Below, in pieces: positions 11,044-23,659 of a DNA stretch of 64,000 nucleotides. A program made the translations under genes and the position numbers. Location: positions 46,628,515 to 46,692,514 of the forward strand of contig NC_079514.1 of NCBI RefSeq assembly GCF_000801105.2. The letters run 5' to 3'. The DNA is from Raphanus sativus. Its lineage: Eukaryota > Streptophyta > Magnoliopsida > Brassicales > Brassicaceae. The stretch's first letter is position 1. Each line of letters opens with the position of its first letter. Under the pieces are notes generated by a model. That model searched no databases and had not been told where the DNA came from. It saw nothing but the letters and a program-made list of their open reading frames with translations.

Positions 11044-13029
11044 TCACGCCCTCTTATTCTTGCTTCCAAATGACAACGAAAAATAAAACAAGATCCTAAA
11101 AAAGAATCCCCAAGCTAGCGTAACCCACAAGCAACCCCATTTATCCAACTGCTCAATGCCGTGTTGCTTAAGCAACTCTGAGCCTGTCCTCAAACACGTT
11201 GATTCCGTTAACTCAATCCCTAAATAACTTCCCATAGTCTCTAAAAGCTTCCCCTTCATAGATTCAGGCACTCCTTCCATGAACGTATTATCAAAAACTT
11301 GGTTTCCTCTAACAAAACAACGGGAGGGATCGTCGAACTCGTTGTGTAAAACAGCTTCATAAGGATACTTTAGTAGAGAAATGTAATGAATCCATATCCA
11401 GTAAAGATGGATCCGATCTCGGTTAATGTAGAATCCACTGAAGAGAAGACAGTACGAGAGATATCCAAACGTGACCATGTAACTCATCATCACGTTAGGT
11501 ATCACACCAGAGACAAATGTAACAAAAGAGCATCCTGACCAGAAAGATGCAAAGATTATGAGAAGATAGTAGATGAAACCAGCTAAACCGCCGTTTAAGC
11601 CAACGAACCAGAACGTCGTGGCTGCAAATCCAAGTGAAAGTGCGAAGAGATGAGGCAGAGTCACCAGGGAGTGAGAAATAACATACGATGATCTTCGGTA
11701 CGCATTGTGAGCAGTTTCTCTCATGAAAATGTATCTTTCTTGGATGAAAGCTGGTAGTCCATCGGCGCAACTGTAGAACATTGTAGCCATTGCGAATGAG
11801 AAGAAGCTTAGCCTCTCTTGGACGCCTCTTGGTGAGTCATCTACTCTCCAGTAAACCGTAGCCAAGAGAAAACCGGTCATCATGACAATGAAGACCCGTG
11901 TACCGATAAGCTCAGGTGTTCGGGTCCAGTTTATCATGTAACGTTTAGCTAATATAAGGGTCTCGACCCACCATGGGTTTACATATGAAGTTATTGAGTT
12001 ATATGAAGTTGTGACAAGCTTGCCTCTAGTAATGCTTGCATTGATGGTTTCTCTCAAGGATGATGAGTTGTGGTGAGGTTCTTGGCTAACTCTAAGCTTC
12101 TTTTGTTGCCAACTTCGGTTGAATTCTACTAACCTTCTGGTTCCTCCAGAAGATCCTTCAAGATCTTTGATTAGGTCAAGTGTGAACTCGGCATTGTTCT
12201 CCTTATCCGGTATGGGACGACCAAACTCCGAGAAGAACAAGGGGAGAGTAGCCGGGGAGTCACTAAACACACACTGGCCAGAAGATAGGACAAGCAGCCG
12301 ATCAAGAAACTCCATTATCCGACAGCTAGGTTGATGGATTGACATTACTACAATGCTTCCACTACACGCAATCTTTTTCAAGACTTGCACAACCATGAAA
12401 GCACTGGTTGAGTCTAGTCCTGAGGTTGGCTCGTCGAGGAACAACACTATGGGGTCGTGAATGATGTCGGTCCCAATCGATACACGCCTCCTCTCTCCAC
12501 CAGAGACGCCACGATGACCTTCGTCTCCGATCATAGTGTTTTTAGCAGTTCTGAGCCCTAACTGGTCGATTAGGGTTTCAACTCTGTCTCTCTTCTTGGA
12601 TTTGGGTAGGCTTCTTGGAAGGCGAAACTCTGCAGCGAACATTAGGGTTTCTTGGACAGTGAGCATAGGGAAAAGGAGATCGTCTTGCATAACATAAGCA
12701 GATATAACTTGTAACACACGTGACTGCAAAGCTTCGCCGTTTAAAGTTACCGTGCCTTTCAAGCTACCTTCTGCGATACGTCCAGCCAATGCATCTATAA
12801 GGGTTGATTTTCCAGAGCCGCTTGCCCCAAGAATGGCTAAGATCTCTCCTTCGTTAGCCTCTCCGGTGATACCGTTGAGCAGAGTCTTTACTTGAGCTGG
12901 TCTACGTCGAGAACGAAGACCAAAACGCCGTGGAAGTGTGACGTTATAAGTGAGGTCTTTGAAGGCGAGGGCCAACGGAATGGGCTGTGTCTCAGGTGAA
13001 TCAACATTGATCACGGCGTGTTGTATCAT
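11044..13029 (-). CDS. ABCG17: ABCG half-transporter, ABCG17 orthologue
   Basis: An intact intronless frame of 661 residues. It has the short N-terminus typical of ABCG17 (662 residues in Arabidopsis, from memory), starting [18 protein letters not shown]. Motifs: Walker [10 protein letters not shown] 68-76, signature VSGGE 175-179, Walker B IVLFLDE 194-200, H-loop H232. The membrane domain from about 377 on has six segments and the conserved [14 protein letters not shown] and final GSKNKRA. Literature on ABCG17/18 describes redundant abscisic-acid importers in shoot tissue. It lies downstream of ABCG16 with a 4.7-kb copia element between them. Unlike its three neighbours it lacks the SPTLGELLKD-type N-terminal segment. 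It shares that lack with its Arabidopsis counterpart, so it is not a local truncation. Confidence 0.92.
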   Translation of the reverse strand: MIQHAVINVDSPETQPIPLALAFKDLTYNVTLPRRFGLRSRRRPAQVKTLLNGITGEANEGEILAILGASGSGKSTLIDALAGRIAEGSLKGTVTLNGEALQSRVLQVISAYVMQDDLLFPMLTVQETLMFAAEFRLPRSLPKSKKRDRVETLIDQLGLRTAKNTMIGDEGHRGVSGGERRRVSIGTDIIHDPIVLFLDEPTSGLDSTSAFMVVQVLKKIACSGSIVVMSIHQPSCRIMEFLDRLLVLSSGQCVFSDSPATLPLFFSEFGRPIPDKENNAEFTLDLIKDLEGSSGGTRRLVEFNRSWQQKKLRVSQEPHHNSSSLRETINASITRGKLVTTSYNSITSYVNPWWVETLILAKRYMINWTRTPELIGTRVFIVMMTGFLLATVYWRVDDSPRGVQERLSFFSFAMATMFYSCADGLPAFIQERYIFMRETAHNAYRRSSYVISHSLVTLPHLFALSLGFAATTFWFVGLNGGLAGFIYYLLIIFASFWSGCSFVTFVSGVIPNVMMSYMVTFGYLSYCLLFSGFYINRDRIHLYWIWIHYISLLKYPYEAVLHNEFDDPSRCFVRGNQVFDNTFMEGVPESMKGKLLETMGSYLGIELTESTCLRTGSELLKQHGIEQLDKWGCLWVTLAWGFFFRILFYFSLSFGSKNKRA

Positions 13030-13383
13030 TTCGCATGAAGAAGATCAACACAAGGAGTTGTGTTCTTGGTCTGTACTCAGATAGAGCATGAGGAAACACA
13101 CATCTTAGTTCGATAATGTTTTCAGTTGCTGCTAGATAATTAATCATGCATGTAATGAATATCATTAAGATCTGCCATTTGAAAAATTTGCGTATATATA
13201 GTGCATACTGAATATCGTTAAGTTTGTCAAAAAAAAATGCGTATAGTGAACACTGATAATATTTCTTAATAAAGTTATATTTTCCATCTGACTGTTTTAA
13301 TTAATATTATAAATATTGTCACCAATTTTTTTTGTTTTTTTTGGTACATCTTTTTCGTATTAATTATGTTTCATATCTACCCG
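13030..13383. other. ABCG17 promoter region, first copy of a direct repeat
   Basis: This is the DNA upstream of ABCG17. A TATATATA stretch lies at about 13193, some 165 bp before the ATG on the minus strand. Much of 13135-13325 recurs in degenerate form at 13740-13880; both copies contain ATTAATCATGCAT and GCCATTTGAAAAA. Confidence 0.5.
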
Positions 13384-13635
13384 CTCTGTTTCAGAATGAT
13401 CTATGTTTTAGAAAAAAAATTGTTTCTAAAAATTCATATTTTATATTTTCAATTTATGTAATAATAAAAAAATTGTAAATTTCAAAAACGTTAATTGTGT
13501 TTACTGAATTTTGATTGGTTAAAAATCATAGCAAATAGCTAAATAGAGTAAATAATGCATTTATTGTCAAAATTTTCGGTATTTTCTTAAAAGGTGTGAA
13601 AACTCTAGATTATAGTACATCTTTACGAAACAGAG
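13384..13635. mobile_element. Stowaway-like MITE (degenerate ends)
   Basis: About 252 bp between CTCTGTTTCAGAATGATC and the inverted CTTTACGAAACAGAG. The ends are variants of the CTCCCTCCGTTTC type seen intact at 24501. It sits between the two copies of the ABCG17 upstream repeat. The target TA is no longer clear. Confidence 0.55.
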
Positions 13636-14640
13636 GAATTATTGCTTTTTTGGGACATCGTTAAAAGCAAAAAGGAAAAAAAAAAGTTCGGTTATGTTAT
13701 CCATTTTCTGCTGTATTAATTGTGTTTCATATCTTAGTAAGATTAATCATGCATTTAGTTAAAATATTGATTGAGATTTGCCATTTGAAAAACTTGCATA
13801 TTGTGAAATATTGATAAATTCATAAGCAGATTTTATTTTCCATCGGATTGTATTAATTAATGTATAGCTATTGTCACAAAAAGACTTTATTTTCCATTAA
13901 TCAACTTTATGGGAATTAATGGTTGCTGAAACACACACACACACACACACATGAAATAGAAAAGTATAGAAACTTACAAAATGAAGTGTTTTTAAGAAGA
14001 TAATTGTCGTTGTGACAAGCACAGAACGGTGACCTGGGTAAAGTATAAAGGGTAGATGCTAATCTGCTGCGCTTTAGAGACAATGGTGTTTTCTTGATTT
14101 TAACTGAAAACTTGCAAAAAAAGTTGTGAAGTTTATGGAACTACGTTGTACAGTTGTAGATTCTATGTGAATTAGAATACTTTATATATACCCGCATAAA
14201 CCATCAGAGGTTTCGTGACGTATTGAAAAGGAGTCACTCAAAAATGTAATTTGCATTTTGTGTGTTGTGTAGACACACACACAGTTCCTGTTTTCTTATG
14301 GCTTTGTCTTCTTACATCACATGGTTAGCCATTTTATTTATCTTGTGCAACACTGAGAAACACACAATTTAATATTTGTGATCCTCTTTGTTTTGGCTTC
14401 TCCTCACGGCGTAATTTATATGTAGGACAACCAGAACCGGCCTTGACAAAAAAGCACATTAAGAATGTGCTTCTATTTTCAGAATACTAGTTTTTTCTCG
14501 CAAGAAGGATCTCTCGCTACAACCAGAAAATAAATAGAAAGCTGATTTATCAAAACGAATTAACATTCTTAATTAAATTATATTTTCAGAAAATAATCGC
14601 ACTTAGCTCGCAACATTTTCAATATAATTACATTCAGAAT
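13636..14640. other. intergenic DNA with second copy of direct repeat and (AC)n
   Basis: Holds the second copy (about 13740-13880) of the repeat upstream of ABCG17 and an (AC)n microsatellite at 13930-13950. No gene is seen. Confidence 0.5.
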
Positions 14641-14948
14641 TGTTGATTGTTGTGAACAGCCGTCGTTTATGTTAGAAGAAGAATAGAAAAGAAAACGTAT
14701 TGAGGCAAATACCCGTTTAGGGTTTCTTATTAATGATGTGATAATAATTTACAAACCCTTAGACCCATATTTATGCAGCCTCAAAAACCCGATTTCCTTT
14801 TCCCAATAGAAATAGTAACTTTCCTAAACCGAAAAGGCATACCATACTGCGGGGCCGCAGGCCCCCGCAACCCCCAGATGTCAACCTTGATAACGAGTGC
14901 TGAGCATTTTACTGGTACAACAGAGATTTAAGACACACAGATGCAACA
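14641..14948 (-). repeat. 3' LTR of copia 2
   Basis: About 308 bp, including a duplicated TGTTG at its outer end (14641 and 14648) and the GC-rich palindromic segment near 14840-14885. Both are absent from the other LTR. Confidence 0.85.
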
Positions 14949-15021
14949 AACACCACCTTGACGAAAAATCTCTACAAAACTCCTTATCCGTCTATCTTCT
15001 GGGGGGAACCTCCATTGCTTC

Positions 15022-18000
15022 TTAGCATTGGCAAACACGGAGCAGATTCAAGCAATGCTTGAACTTCTCCTTGGTCAACATGTCAGCTGGATTTTCCGAC
15101 GTATGCACCTTCTCCAATAAGACTTCTCCAGAAGCTGCTAACTCCCTTATCTTGTGAAACCTTATACGTATGTGCTTCGTCCTTCCATGATACACTTGAT
15201 TCTTAGCCAAGCATAACGCACTTTGACTATCACAGTGTAGCTGAACACCTTCTTGATCAACACCCAACTCGGATACAAGTCCTTGTACCCATAATGCTTC
15301 CTTAGCTGCTTCTCCAAGTGCCATGTATTCAGCTTCAGTGGTTGACATCGCTACAATACCTTGTTGTACCGATCTCCAGCAAATAGGTGCTCCTGCAAGA
15401 GTAAATACATACCCCGTAGTTGACCTGCTATTATCAAGGTCTCCACCATAATCTGAATCCACGAACCCAATAACTGAATCATGCACTTCTCCACCAAACA
15501 TAAGCCCATAGTCACTTGTACCTCGCAAGTATCTTAGGATCCACTTCACAGCATCCCAATGTCTCCTCCCAGGATTCGACATGTACTTACTGACTTGACT
15601 AACTGCTTGTGCTAGATCCGGTCTTGTACACACCATTGCATACATTAAACAACCAACTGCGCTAGCATAAGGAACCTCCGCCATATCTTTGAGTTCTTCA
15701 GCAGACTTTGGACTTTGCTCTGCTGTAAGTATGAAGTGCTTCGCCAATGGTGTAGAGACTGGTTTTGAATTCGACATATCAAAACGTTCTAACACCTTCT
15801 CAATGTAGCTCTTCTGAGAAAGCCATAACCTCTTAGAGCTTCTATCCCTGCGAATCTCCATTCCAAGAATCTTCTTTGCAGCACCAAGATCCTTCATCTC
15901 AAACTCTCGTCCCAGTAACCCTTTCAAACGATTTATGTCATCAATATCGTTTGCAGCAATGAGCATATCATCAACATATAACAGCAGGAATATGGGAGAA
16001 TGGTCAAGGGACTTGACATACACACAGCAATCGTACTCGCACCTTTGATAGCCTATTTTCATCATATATGAATCAAACCGTTTGTACCACTGCCTTAGAG
16101 CCTGCTTCAAACCGTATAAAGACTTCTTCAATCTACACACCAGATGCTCTTCTCCAGGCTTAACCAAACCTTCAGGTTGCTCCATATATATTTCCTCCTC
16201 CAACTCTCCATGAAGGAAGGCCGTTTTCACGTCCATCTGCTCAAGATGCAGATCCCAAACAGCTACCAAACCCAACACAGCTCGTATGGAAGTGTGTCGT
16301 ACTACCAGCGAGAATATCTCGTCGTAGTCTATTCCTTTCTTCTGCGAGTACCCTTTTACCACTACTCTGAACTTGAACTTCTTAGGTTCTTTCACAGACA
16401 TCCCTTCCTTCTTCTTGTAGATCCACTTGCAGCCAATTGCTCTCTTCCCTTCAGGTAACTCCACAAGATCCCAAGTCTCGTTCTTATCCAGACTTACTGC
16501 CTCTTCCGTCATAGAACCAATCCATTCATCCCTCTCATCGCTATTAATAGCTTCATGATAGGTGGTAGGATCATCCATCTCGACCATAAGAGCATAGTTG
16601 ACCATGTCTTCAAACCCGAACCTGACTGGAGCCTTTATTGCACGTTTTGGTTTTCTAGAAACCAAACTCTCCTCTGTTCCACGTTGAACCTCTTTCTGTG
16701 CCACTTCCACAGACCGCTCATCACTAACTTCATCTGGTTTATCTGCACCAGACTCCTCCTGAGTAACTTCAGAATCCGTGATAGTCTCAATGGTCACAGG
16801 CACTCGGACTGATATCGCCTACTGCACCATATACTGCTCGTCAAAGACCACATCTCGACTAAACACCCTTTTCCTTGCCTCAGGATCCCATAACTTGAAT
16901 CCTTTAACACCTTTCTCAAAGCCTAGAAAAATGCACTTCTTGGATTTTGAATCCAGCTTTGATCTTTCATCTCCCGTAACTAGCATGTAAGCTGGACATC
17001 CAAATATCCTCAAGTTTGATAGATCAATATCTACCCCAGTCCACACCTCTTCTGCGACCTTCCCTTCTAAGGAACTTCTTGGCGATCTATTGATGAGATA
17101 GACTGCCATGTTTACTGCTTCCGCCCAGAACTGCTTTGCTAACCCTGCATTCAACCTCAAACACCTTGCTTTCTCTGCAATCGAACGGTTCATTCTTTCA
17201 ACGACACCGTTTTGCTGAGGTGTTTTACGCACTGTAAAGTGCCTCTGAATGCCATGCTCCGCACAAAACTTCTGGAACTTCCCGTCAGTATACTCTGTGC
17301 CATTATCCGATCTCAAGTACTTCACCTTTCTCTCCGTCTGATTTTCTACTTCAGCTTTCCAAACCTTGAAGTTTTCGAACACCTCAGATTTCTGCTTCAT
17401 GAAGTACACCCAAACCTTCTTAGAGAAGTCATCGATGAATAAAACGAAGTATCTTGATCCTCCCATAGATTGCACCCGAGTTGGCCCCCACACATCAGAA
17501 TGGACATAGTCAATAAGACCTTTTGTCGTGTGTTGGCTCGTCTTAAAAGATACCTTGGACTGTTTTCCCATCACACAGAACTTGCAAAACTCCATCTTGC
17601 AATCCTTCAACCCGTCCAGAAGACCCCTTTTCAAGAGCTCTTTCAAACCGTGTTCCCCAATGTGGCCCATACGCATATGCCACAAGGTTGTACACTCCGA
17701 CTCAGAAACTGCAGCTGCAGCACCACCTACAACCATGTTCCCTATCAACCGATATACGCTTCCAGCTGTCATATGTCCCTTCATCACCATCATAGAACCT
17801 TTGAAAACCTTCAATACTTCATCATCATCTGATTTGTACTTGAAGCCGTTTCTATGTAGCAACCCCAGAGATATCAGATTCTTCTTCATGACTGGTATGT
17901 GTCTGACATCAGTTAATGTCCTGATAGTCCCATCATACATCTGAAACTTGACTTGTCCAATGCCCACAACACCACACGCCTTGTCATCCGCAAGTCGAAC

Positions 18001-18948
18001 AGAGCCCATGTTCTCAGCCTTGTACGTTTCAAACCACTCCCTATTAGGGGTCATGTGGAATGAAGCGCCCGTATCCATTATCCAGGTATCCGAGTGATCA
18101 CCTGACGTAACAGCAAGCATATCCGAATCAGCTGATCCTTCCGAGTCTTCCACCTTCTGAACCATGTTTGCAGAGTTCGATGTCTCCTTCGAATTCTGAC
18201 CTTTGTCCGGACAGTCTCTCCTATAGTGGCCAGGCTTGCCACACCTATAGCAGACTACTTTCTTCCCGAACTTTGACTTTGACCTTTTCTTGCTAGTATC
18301 ATCCTGCTGCTTCCCCCGCTGCCTTCCTTTATCATGACTGACATACAGTCCGTCACCTTGAGAGTTGTCACCCACGCCTGTATTCTGCCTTCTCTCATGA
18401 TGAGAGAGTAGTGCTGCAGAAACTGTCTCTAGCTTTATGGTCGTTTTATCGACTGTTAGAGCTGTTAACAACGTCTCATATTGAGGAGGCAGAGAACACA
18501 GCAAGATCATGGCTTGATCTTCGTCCTCAATCTTTACATCCACACGAACCAGATCCCCGATGATTTGATTGAAGTTGTTGACGTGTGCAACCAGATCCCC
18601 GCTCTCAGACATCTTCAAACAGAACAACCTCTGCTTGAGGTATAGTTTGCTAGATAACGATTTTGACATATACATCTTTTCCAACTTATCCCACATCTCC
18701 TTACAAGTTGTGAGGTCCATCACCTGATGTGTTATGTCATCCGACAAACAGAGTCGAATCGTTGAGACGGCCTTATCCTGCATCTCTTCCCAATCATCCT
18801 GATCCATTGCTTCCGGTTTCGTCTCCAACAGAGACTTCTTCATCCCTTGCTGCGTAAGCAAGTCCTTAACACGCCGTTGCCACATGTCGAAATTTCCCTT
18901 CCCATCGAATCTTGGAACATCGAACTTAAGAGAACTTCCTCCGGTCAT
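15022..18948 (-). pseudogene. copia 2 gag-pol polyprotein, one in-frame stop
   Basis: A single frame of about 1308 codons from ATG 18948 to 15022, broken only by a TAG at 16819-16821. The first part has 709 residues: gag (FDMWQRRVKDLLTQQGMKKS), zinc knuckle CYRCGKPGHYRRDC (233-246), protease MDTGASFHMT (DTGA 292-295) and integrase (HMRMGHIGEHGL, then the catalytic core and GLKD/CKFC zinc ligands). After the stop the frame goes on through a short acidic linker into RT (YVDDMLIA) and RNase H (STTEAEYMALGE). Codon context CAG TAG GCG does not fit the known CARYYA readthrough rule. The copy is probably unable to make its own RT. Confidence 0.92.
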
Positions 18949-18970
18949 CCTTTAGGGTTCGCAACCTAAA

Positions 18971-18982
18971 GCTCTGATACCA
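18971..18982 (-). other. primer-binding site of copia 2
   Basis: Reads TGGTATCAGAGC in element orientation, two bases from the 5' LTR. It is the same initiator tRNA-Met type as in copia 1. Confidence 0.88.
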
Positions 18983-18984
18983 CT

Positions 18985-19226
18985 TGTTGTGAAGAGCCGT
19001 CGTTTAGGTTAGAAGAAGAATAGAGAAGAAAACGTATTGAGGCAAATACCCGTTTAGGGTTTTTTATTAATGATGTGATAATAATTTACAAACCCTTAGA
19101 CCCATATTTATACAGCCTCAAAAACCCGATTTCCTTTTCCCAATAGAAATAGTAACTTTCCCTTAGACCCACGAGTGCTGAGCATTTTACTGGTACAACA
19201 GAGATTTAAGACACACAGATGCAACA
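18985..19226 (-). repeat. 5' LTR of copia 2
   Basis: A 242-bp LTR with terminal TGTTG...CAACA on the plus strand. It lacks the GC-rich segment of its partner. Confidence 0.88.
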
Positions 19227-19231
19227 AGAAT

Positions 19232-20137
19232 CCTCCATGATGTTTGCCTGTTCATTGTATTTTTTCAGAAGTTATACACTACTGAATAGTCCTAAACCTA
19301 TAATCTCTCAAAAGTGCAAATTCAGTTTTAGAAATTATTGCGTAAAGATAATATATGAACTCAATGAAATTAATAAGAACTAACTCTTCTTATTACTTAA
19401 GAAATCCATTCAAAACTTAAGCTCTCTAACCTCACACAAAACCACACAACAATATCATCTCTCGACATTGCTTTATATAACCCTATAGATTTCCTAATCC
19501 TATCACACATAAGTATTTAGATAACTCCTAAATACACTTTGATCATTATCTCTAAAGATCATAAAACACTTAGGATTAGGATAGCTTAACACTTAAGCTT
19601 TCTTCAAGCTTACTCCAACAGAAATTTAGTTTTAAAAATAACCCTTCGTATCAAGGATGATTTGAGTATGAGGCACAAGAAAACTAACGCCTTCTACTAC
19701 CACTAGATCACCAACACTTTAGTCCACTTTGAAAATCGTGTAGTTCGAAAATAGAATTTAAAACAAGTTGGTGGGGTTACTGACTAGTAAGGGAAGACCA
19801 CCAAAACTTGATTCGATCTACTGTGATAATATGTATTCTTTTGGCGCTCTAAATTTGTTTTTATTCTTGCCTTTGGATAAATGCCAAAAACTTCATTGCG
19901 AAGATTCGATCTTTATTTAAACCACACAGAGCAGACAGATATCTAGAAGAGAAGAACATGATATAGAGAATATTCTCGAGCCAATGAAATAGCCACACTG
20001 GCTCCCGCTAGCCAATCACAACCAGATTTTAGATTCACATCCTACAAAATTTTAGAGCTCAATCCATAGGAAAGTTTTAGGAAAAAATCTGTTTAAAAAC
20101 TTTCAAAGTGATCATTACTTACATTTTAAATCTTCAA
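19232..20137. other. intergenic DNA
   Basis: AT-rich, no gene recognised and no clear repeat ends. Confidence 0.4.
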
Positions 20138-20569
20138 CTAGATTTTGACCCGCTCGACCGAGCGGGTGTCAACTTTTATTTTTATCTTTATTTGTAGTAA
20201 ATGTTATACAAATCAATAATTTGCAATATGTGTATTAATATAACATTATGAAAGACAATGATGCATTTAATTATATCAAATATATTTTTTTGTATTGTAC
20301 CGCAAACTATATGACCGATATTTATTGGACATCATAAACACAAATCCAAAATTTGTATGATAGATTTATGTACAAAATATCTAGAAAACCAGCTTTCTAA
20401 AATATACAGTAGGAAAAATAGACAAATATGATTTAGTATGGTATTAAAAATTGATACTTTAGTTATAACATTTGTAAAGAAATAAAAAATTTGCAGGCAA
20501 TTTATTCCATAGAAATAAAGCATAAAAGCCATATTATTCAAAATAAGGAAGGAATATATTATGAGGGGG

Positions 20570-20900
20570 AAGGGGTGTTCAGGTACCCATTTAAATTCGG
20601 TTCGGGTTTATTCGGGTTTTGGATTTTCGGTACTAAAGATTTCATTCCCATTTAGGAATTTATAAATTTTGGTTTGAGTTTGGTTCGGATCTTTGTGGGT
20701 TCGGTTTAGGTTTGGATAACCCGTTATTTTTAAATTTATATATACTTTAAATGTTTTAATATACTTCGGTTCGAGTCGGGTTCTGTTACATTTTTCTAGA
20801 TACCAAAATTTTGAACTTATGCAAATATTTAACCAATTCCGGTACATATTTGATACTATTTTATCGGTTCGGCTCTCCGGGTTTGAGTTTTTTTGTCCAG
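20570..20900. repeat. degenerate hAT-MITE-like repeat
   Basis: Begins GGGGTGTTCAGGTACCC and is rich in TTCGGGTTTATTCGGG-type text, like the inverted half of the 50336-51031 family. The ends are not resolved. Confidence 0.4.
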
Positions 20901-21081
20901 TCCATCTGATATATTTTTCTGTTAAATAAAGAGATAAAAACTAATATTATTTGGAAATATATGTGACTCCTACATGAATGATAGGTTGGTTAGGTTAGGT
21001 TATAGAATAATATTTATTAGTTAGCACAAATATAGGAAATAGTTTAAACTAAAGGAAAGAACACGACATTTAAAAAAGAAA

Positions 21082-22200
21082 CTAGATCTTGACCCGTGCG
21101 ACCGCACGGGTGTTTATTTAGTGATTTATGTATATCATATTCCCTCTGTTTTGATATGTAAGTAGTTTTAGCAAAAGTTGAACAAAAAAAAGTAGTTTTA
21201 GCAAAAAATGTAGTTTTAGCAAAAAATGTTTGTTTCACAATGTAAGATATTTACATAATCCAAAGTACTTTTTACATTTATTACATGTTGTGTGACCAAT
21301 CAAATAATTCATACCTATTTATTATTGGTTGAATTTTGTATTAAATGCTATTTTTAAAAAAGTAAAAGTTTTTTTAATATTCACACTTTTAACTAAAACT
21401 ACTTACAAATAAAAACAAAGGAAGTATATTTTGTTATTGTATCGTATTATATATTCTTTATTAGTATGCTATGCTGGATCAAAATTATATTGACATTTTT
21501 AATATTTAATTGTATGATTGAAATGTATTATTAGTATATTATAAGTTTAGATCAAACTAAAAATAAGTTACAAATATTCTAAAAACCCAATTGGACGGGA
21601 TATAATTTGACTGGTCTATTTTAACAAAATCATGGCAATAAAATTAATTTTATTTTCAAAACATGAAGCTGATATCGCTGGAATTATAAAAAAAATTGAT
21701 GATACTATTTCAAAAAATTATAATTAGGAAGTTTAAAACACAAGTGAATCAGCCTAATATATATATGCAAAATACTTTATTCGTAAGTTATAGTAGTAAT
21801 CATTAATTTGTTTATATATGGTATACATATTATAACACCAAAAACGTGGAAACTAACTTTTAAAAACATATTACATAGTTTAGGTTGTTTCGATAGTTTG
21901 TTAATATTTGTTTAATAGTTTTTTGAATATAGATGTATTTTTAAGTTGATTTAATTACATTTGACTAAATTTTATTTAAGAAAAACACATTAATTTAATT
22001 AGAAAAGATAAGTATTAAAATATGACATTTAATTTAATTACATTTAACTCAAATTTATTTAAGGAAAAGACATTAATCTAACTGAAAAAGACAAGCATTA
22101 AAATAGGAAACTCAATTTAATTCTCAGTGGCATGGAAGTGTAATTAAATTTGAAAACTAAGGGTATTTCTATATGTGTACTTCTGTTTTAATAAGATAGA
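21082..22200 (-). mobile_element. Helitron A (inner, minus strand)
   Basis: A 1119-bp non-autonomous Helitron. Its 3' end is hairpin CCCGTGCGGTCGCACGGG, then TCAAGAT and CTAG (21082-21085), followed by T on that strand. Its 5' end is TCTATCTTATTAAAACAGAA at 22200 with an A before it. Insertion between A and T fits rolling-circle transposition. A MITE lies inside it. Confidence 0.75.
21141..21424. mobile_element. MITE nested in Helitron A
   Basis: Inverted ends TCCCTCTGTTTTGATATGTA and TACTTACAAATAAAAACAAAG surround about 284 bp. Near the left end GTAGTTTTAGCAAAA is repeated three times. It is Stowaway-like by its CCCTC-TGTTTT end; target bases are uncertain. Confidence 0.55.
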
Positions 22201-22660
22201 TTTTAGTTTTGAATATTACTATGTAATATTCTCTGTGATTTTGTGTGTTAAAATATGATATTATATTATTTCTGATTTGAATTGTCGTGTGGAGAGAGTA
22301 ACTTAACAAAAATTCTGATTTGAATGAATATAAAAAAAAGTTTTGTTAGTACATATTAAACAGTTATCGTTGAGGAAGAAAAGAAATTATTACACAAAAA
22401 GATGAAATTAAACTATTGGGGTGTGGATTAAAATTTATCATCAATTTCATGTTTATTATTTATTGACTTTAATGTTTATTGTTTTGATATAGAATAATTT
22501 TTGGTTTAGATTTGATTTAGGAAACAATTTACTAATTAAGGAAAAGACAATAAATAGTTAAGATTAAGTTTATTTATTACTTCAGTGGCATTGTTTTGTA
22601 AATAAGTTAGAAGTCTTAGGGTTATTTTTTAATTGTACTTCTATTTTAATAAAGTAGAAG

Positions 22661-23650
22661 TTTAAACTTCCATAATAAATTCTCAAAATTAATAACATTA
22701 TTAACAAAAAATATGAAAGTGGCTCATGTGTTTTCTTTATTATCATGGTAGACATAATTATAAAGATATGCTTAACTCCATAGTTTTACTTAAAATATAT
22801 TTTATAAAATTAATTAATTTGTTACAAAAACATATTTTTATTTTTATTTATAGATAAATTAATTTAAAATTTCTAATCGGTTTATTGTGTAAAGCAGTCA
22901 TAAAAGAACAAAAAGAAAGTTTTCTTTTTGATGACAGAGAAAAATAAAAAACTTTAAAATAATTATAGATTGATATAATTTTCGTATATAAATTGTTTAT
23001 TATGATAAATTTCATTTGTTTATACTGCAACGAAGAGGAGACAAGAAAAGAAAAATTGATTTATTAAAAAGATAAAATTTAGTAATTATATGTTTAAATA
23101 AAACAAACCGAGTTAATCATCACGTCAAGAGTGTATAATTTTGTCCGCCACAATAATAAAGAAACACCTAAATCAATTTCATTGTTTTTTCTAAGAGTGT
23201 AATCAGTTCAAAAGTTTACTATGCAAGTTTAAAGTGGAAATCATGATCACTTTGATGATCACTTTTGAGGTTTTTCATGGGATTTCTCCAAAGTTTTAAT
23301 GTTGAGTTCTCAGCACTAAACAAAGAAAAATGAGGTTAAGAGAAATAAGGAAACAGGTCTCAAATAAGAACTTTTGAGAACCTCTTTAGAACTTCATTAA
23401 GCAGTACTTGTCAATTTTCAATTGATTTATTTTTTATTTCAAATTAAGCTAATTTTTATTTAGATCATATTAGAATAGTATTTTTTGTCACAGAACTCTA
23501 GTGAGAATCTCGTTGATAAGATTATTCTTACTTATCGTCCATAAAAGGAGGGAAGAGCCAACAAACATTAACCCAAAAAAGAACATGTTGTAGATTTATG
23601 GTACAAATGGTAAAGTTGCAGTGATAGTCATGAAGAGGCTGTTTTTGATA
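22661..23650. other. intergenic DNA
   Basis: Very AT-rich. I see no gene and no clear element ends. Confidence 0.4.
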
Positions 23651-23659
23651 TTTGCCCAA

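Larger units (their letters stand above)
14641..19226 (-). mobile_element. Ty1/copia LTR retrotransposon 2 (older)
   Basis: A 4586-bp element on the minus strand with target duplication AGAAT at 14636-14640 and 19227-19231. The 5' LTR (18985-19226) and 3' LTR (14641-14948) share most of their sequence but differ by several substitutions and a segment of about 60 bp present only in the 3' LTR. That segment holds a GC-rich palindrome, TGCGGGGCCGCAGGC. The 3' LTR also has seven extra terminal bases. The primer-binding site is at 18971-18982. The LTR differences make it older than copia 1. Gag and integrase style suggest the Tork/Tnt1-like lineage (inference). Confidence 0.93.
20138..22660 (-). 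mobile_element. Helitron C (outer, minus strand)
   Basis: The 3' end on the minus strand is a perfect hairpin CCCGCTCGGTCGAGCGGG, then TCAAAAT and CTAG at 20138-20141, followed by T as in Helitrons. The other end is the 5'-type sequence TACTTTATTAAAATAGAAG near 22636-22660; its first bases are blurred, so the limit is approximate. It has no coding capacity, so it is non-autonomous. It is interrupted by Helitron A (21082-22200). Confidence 0.6.
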
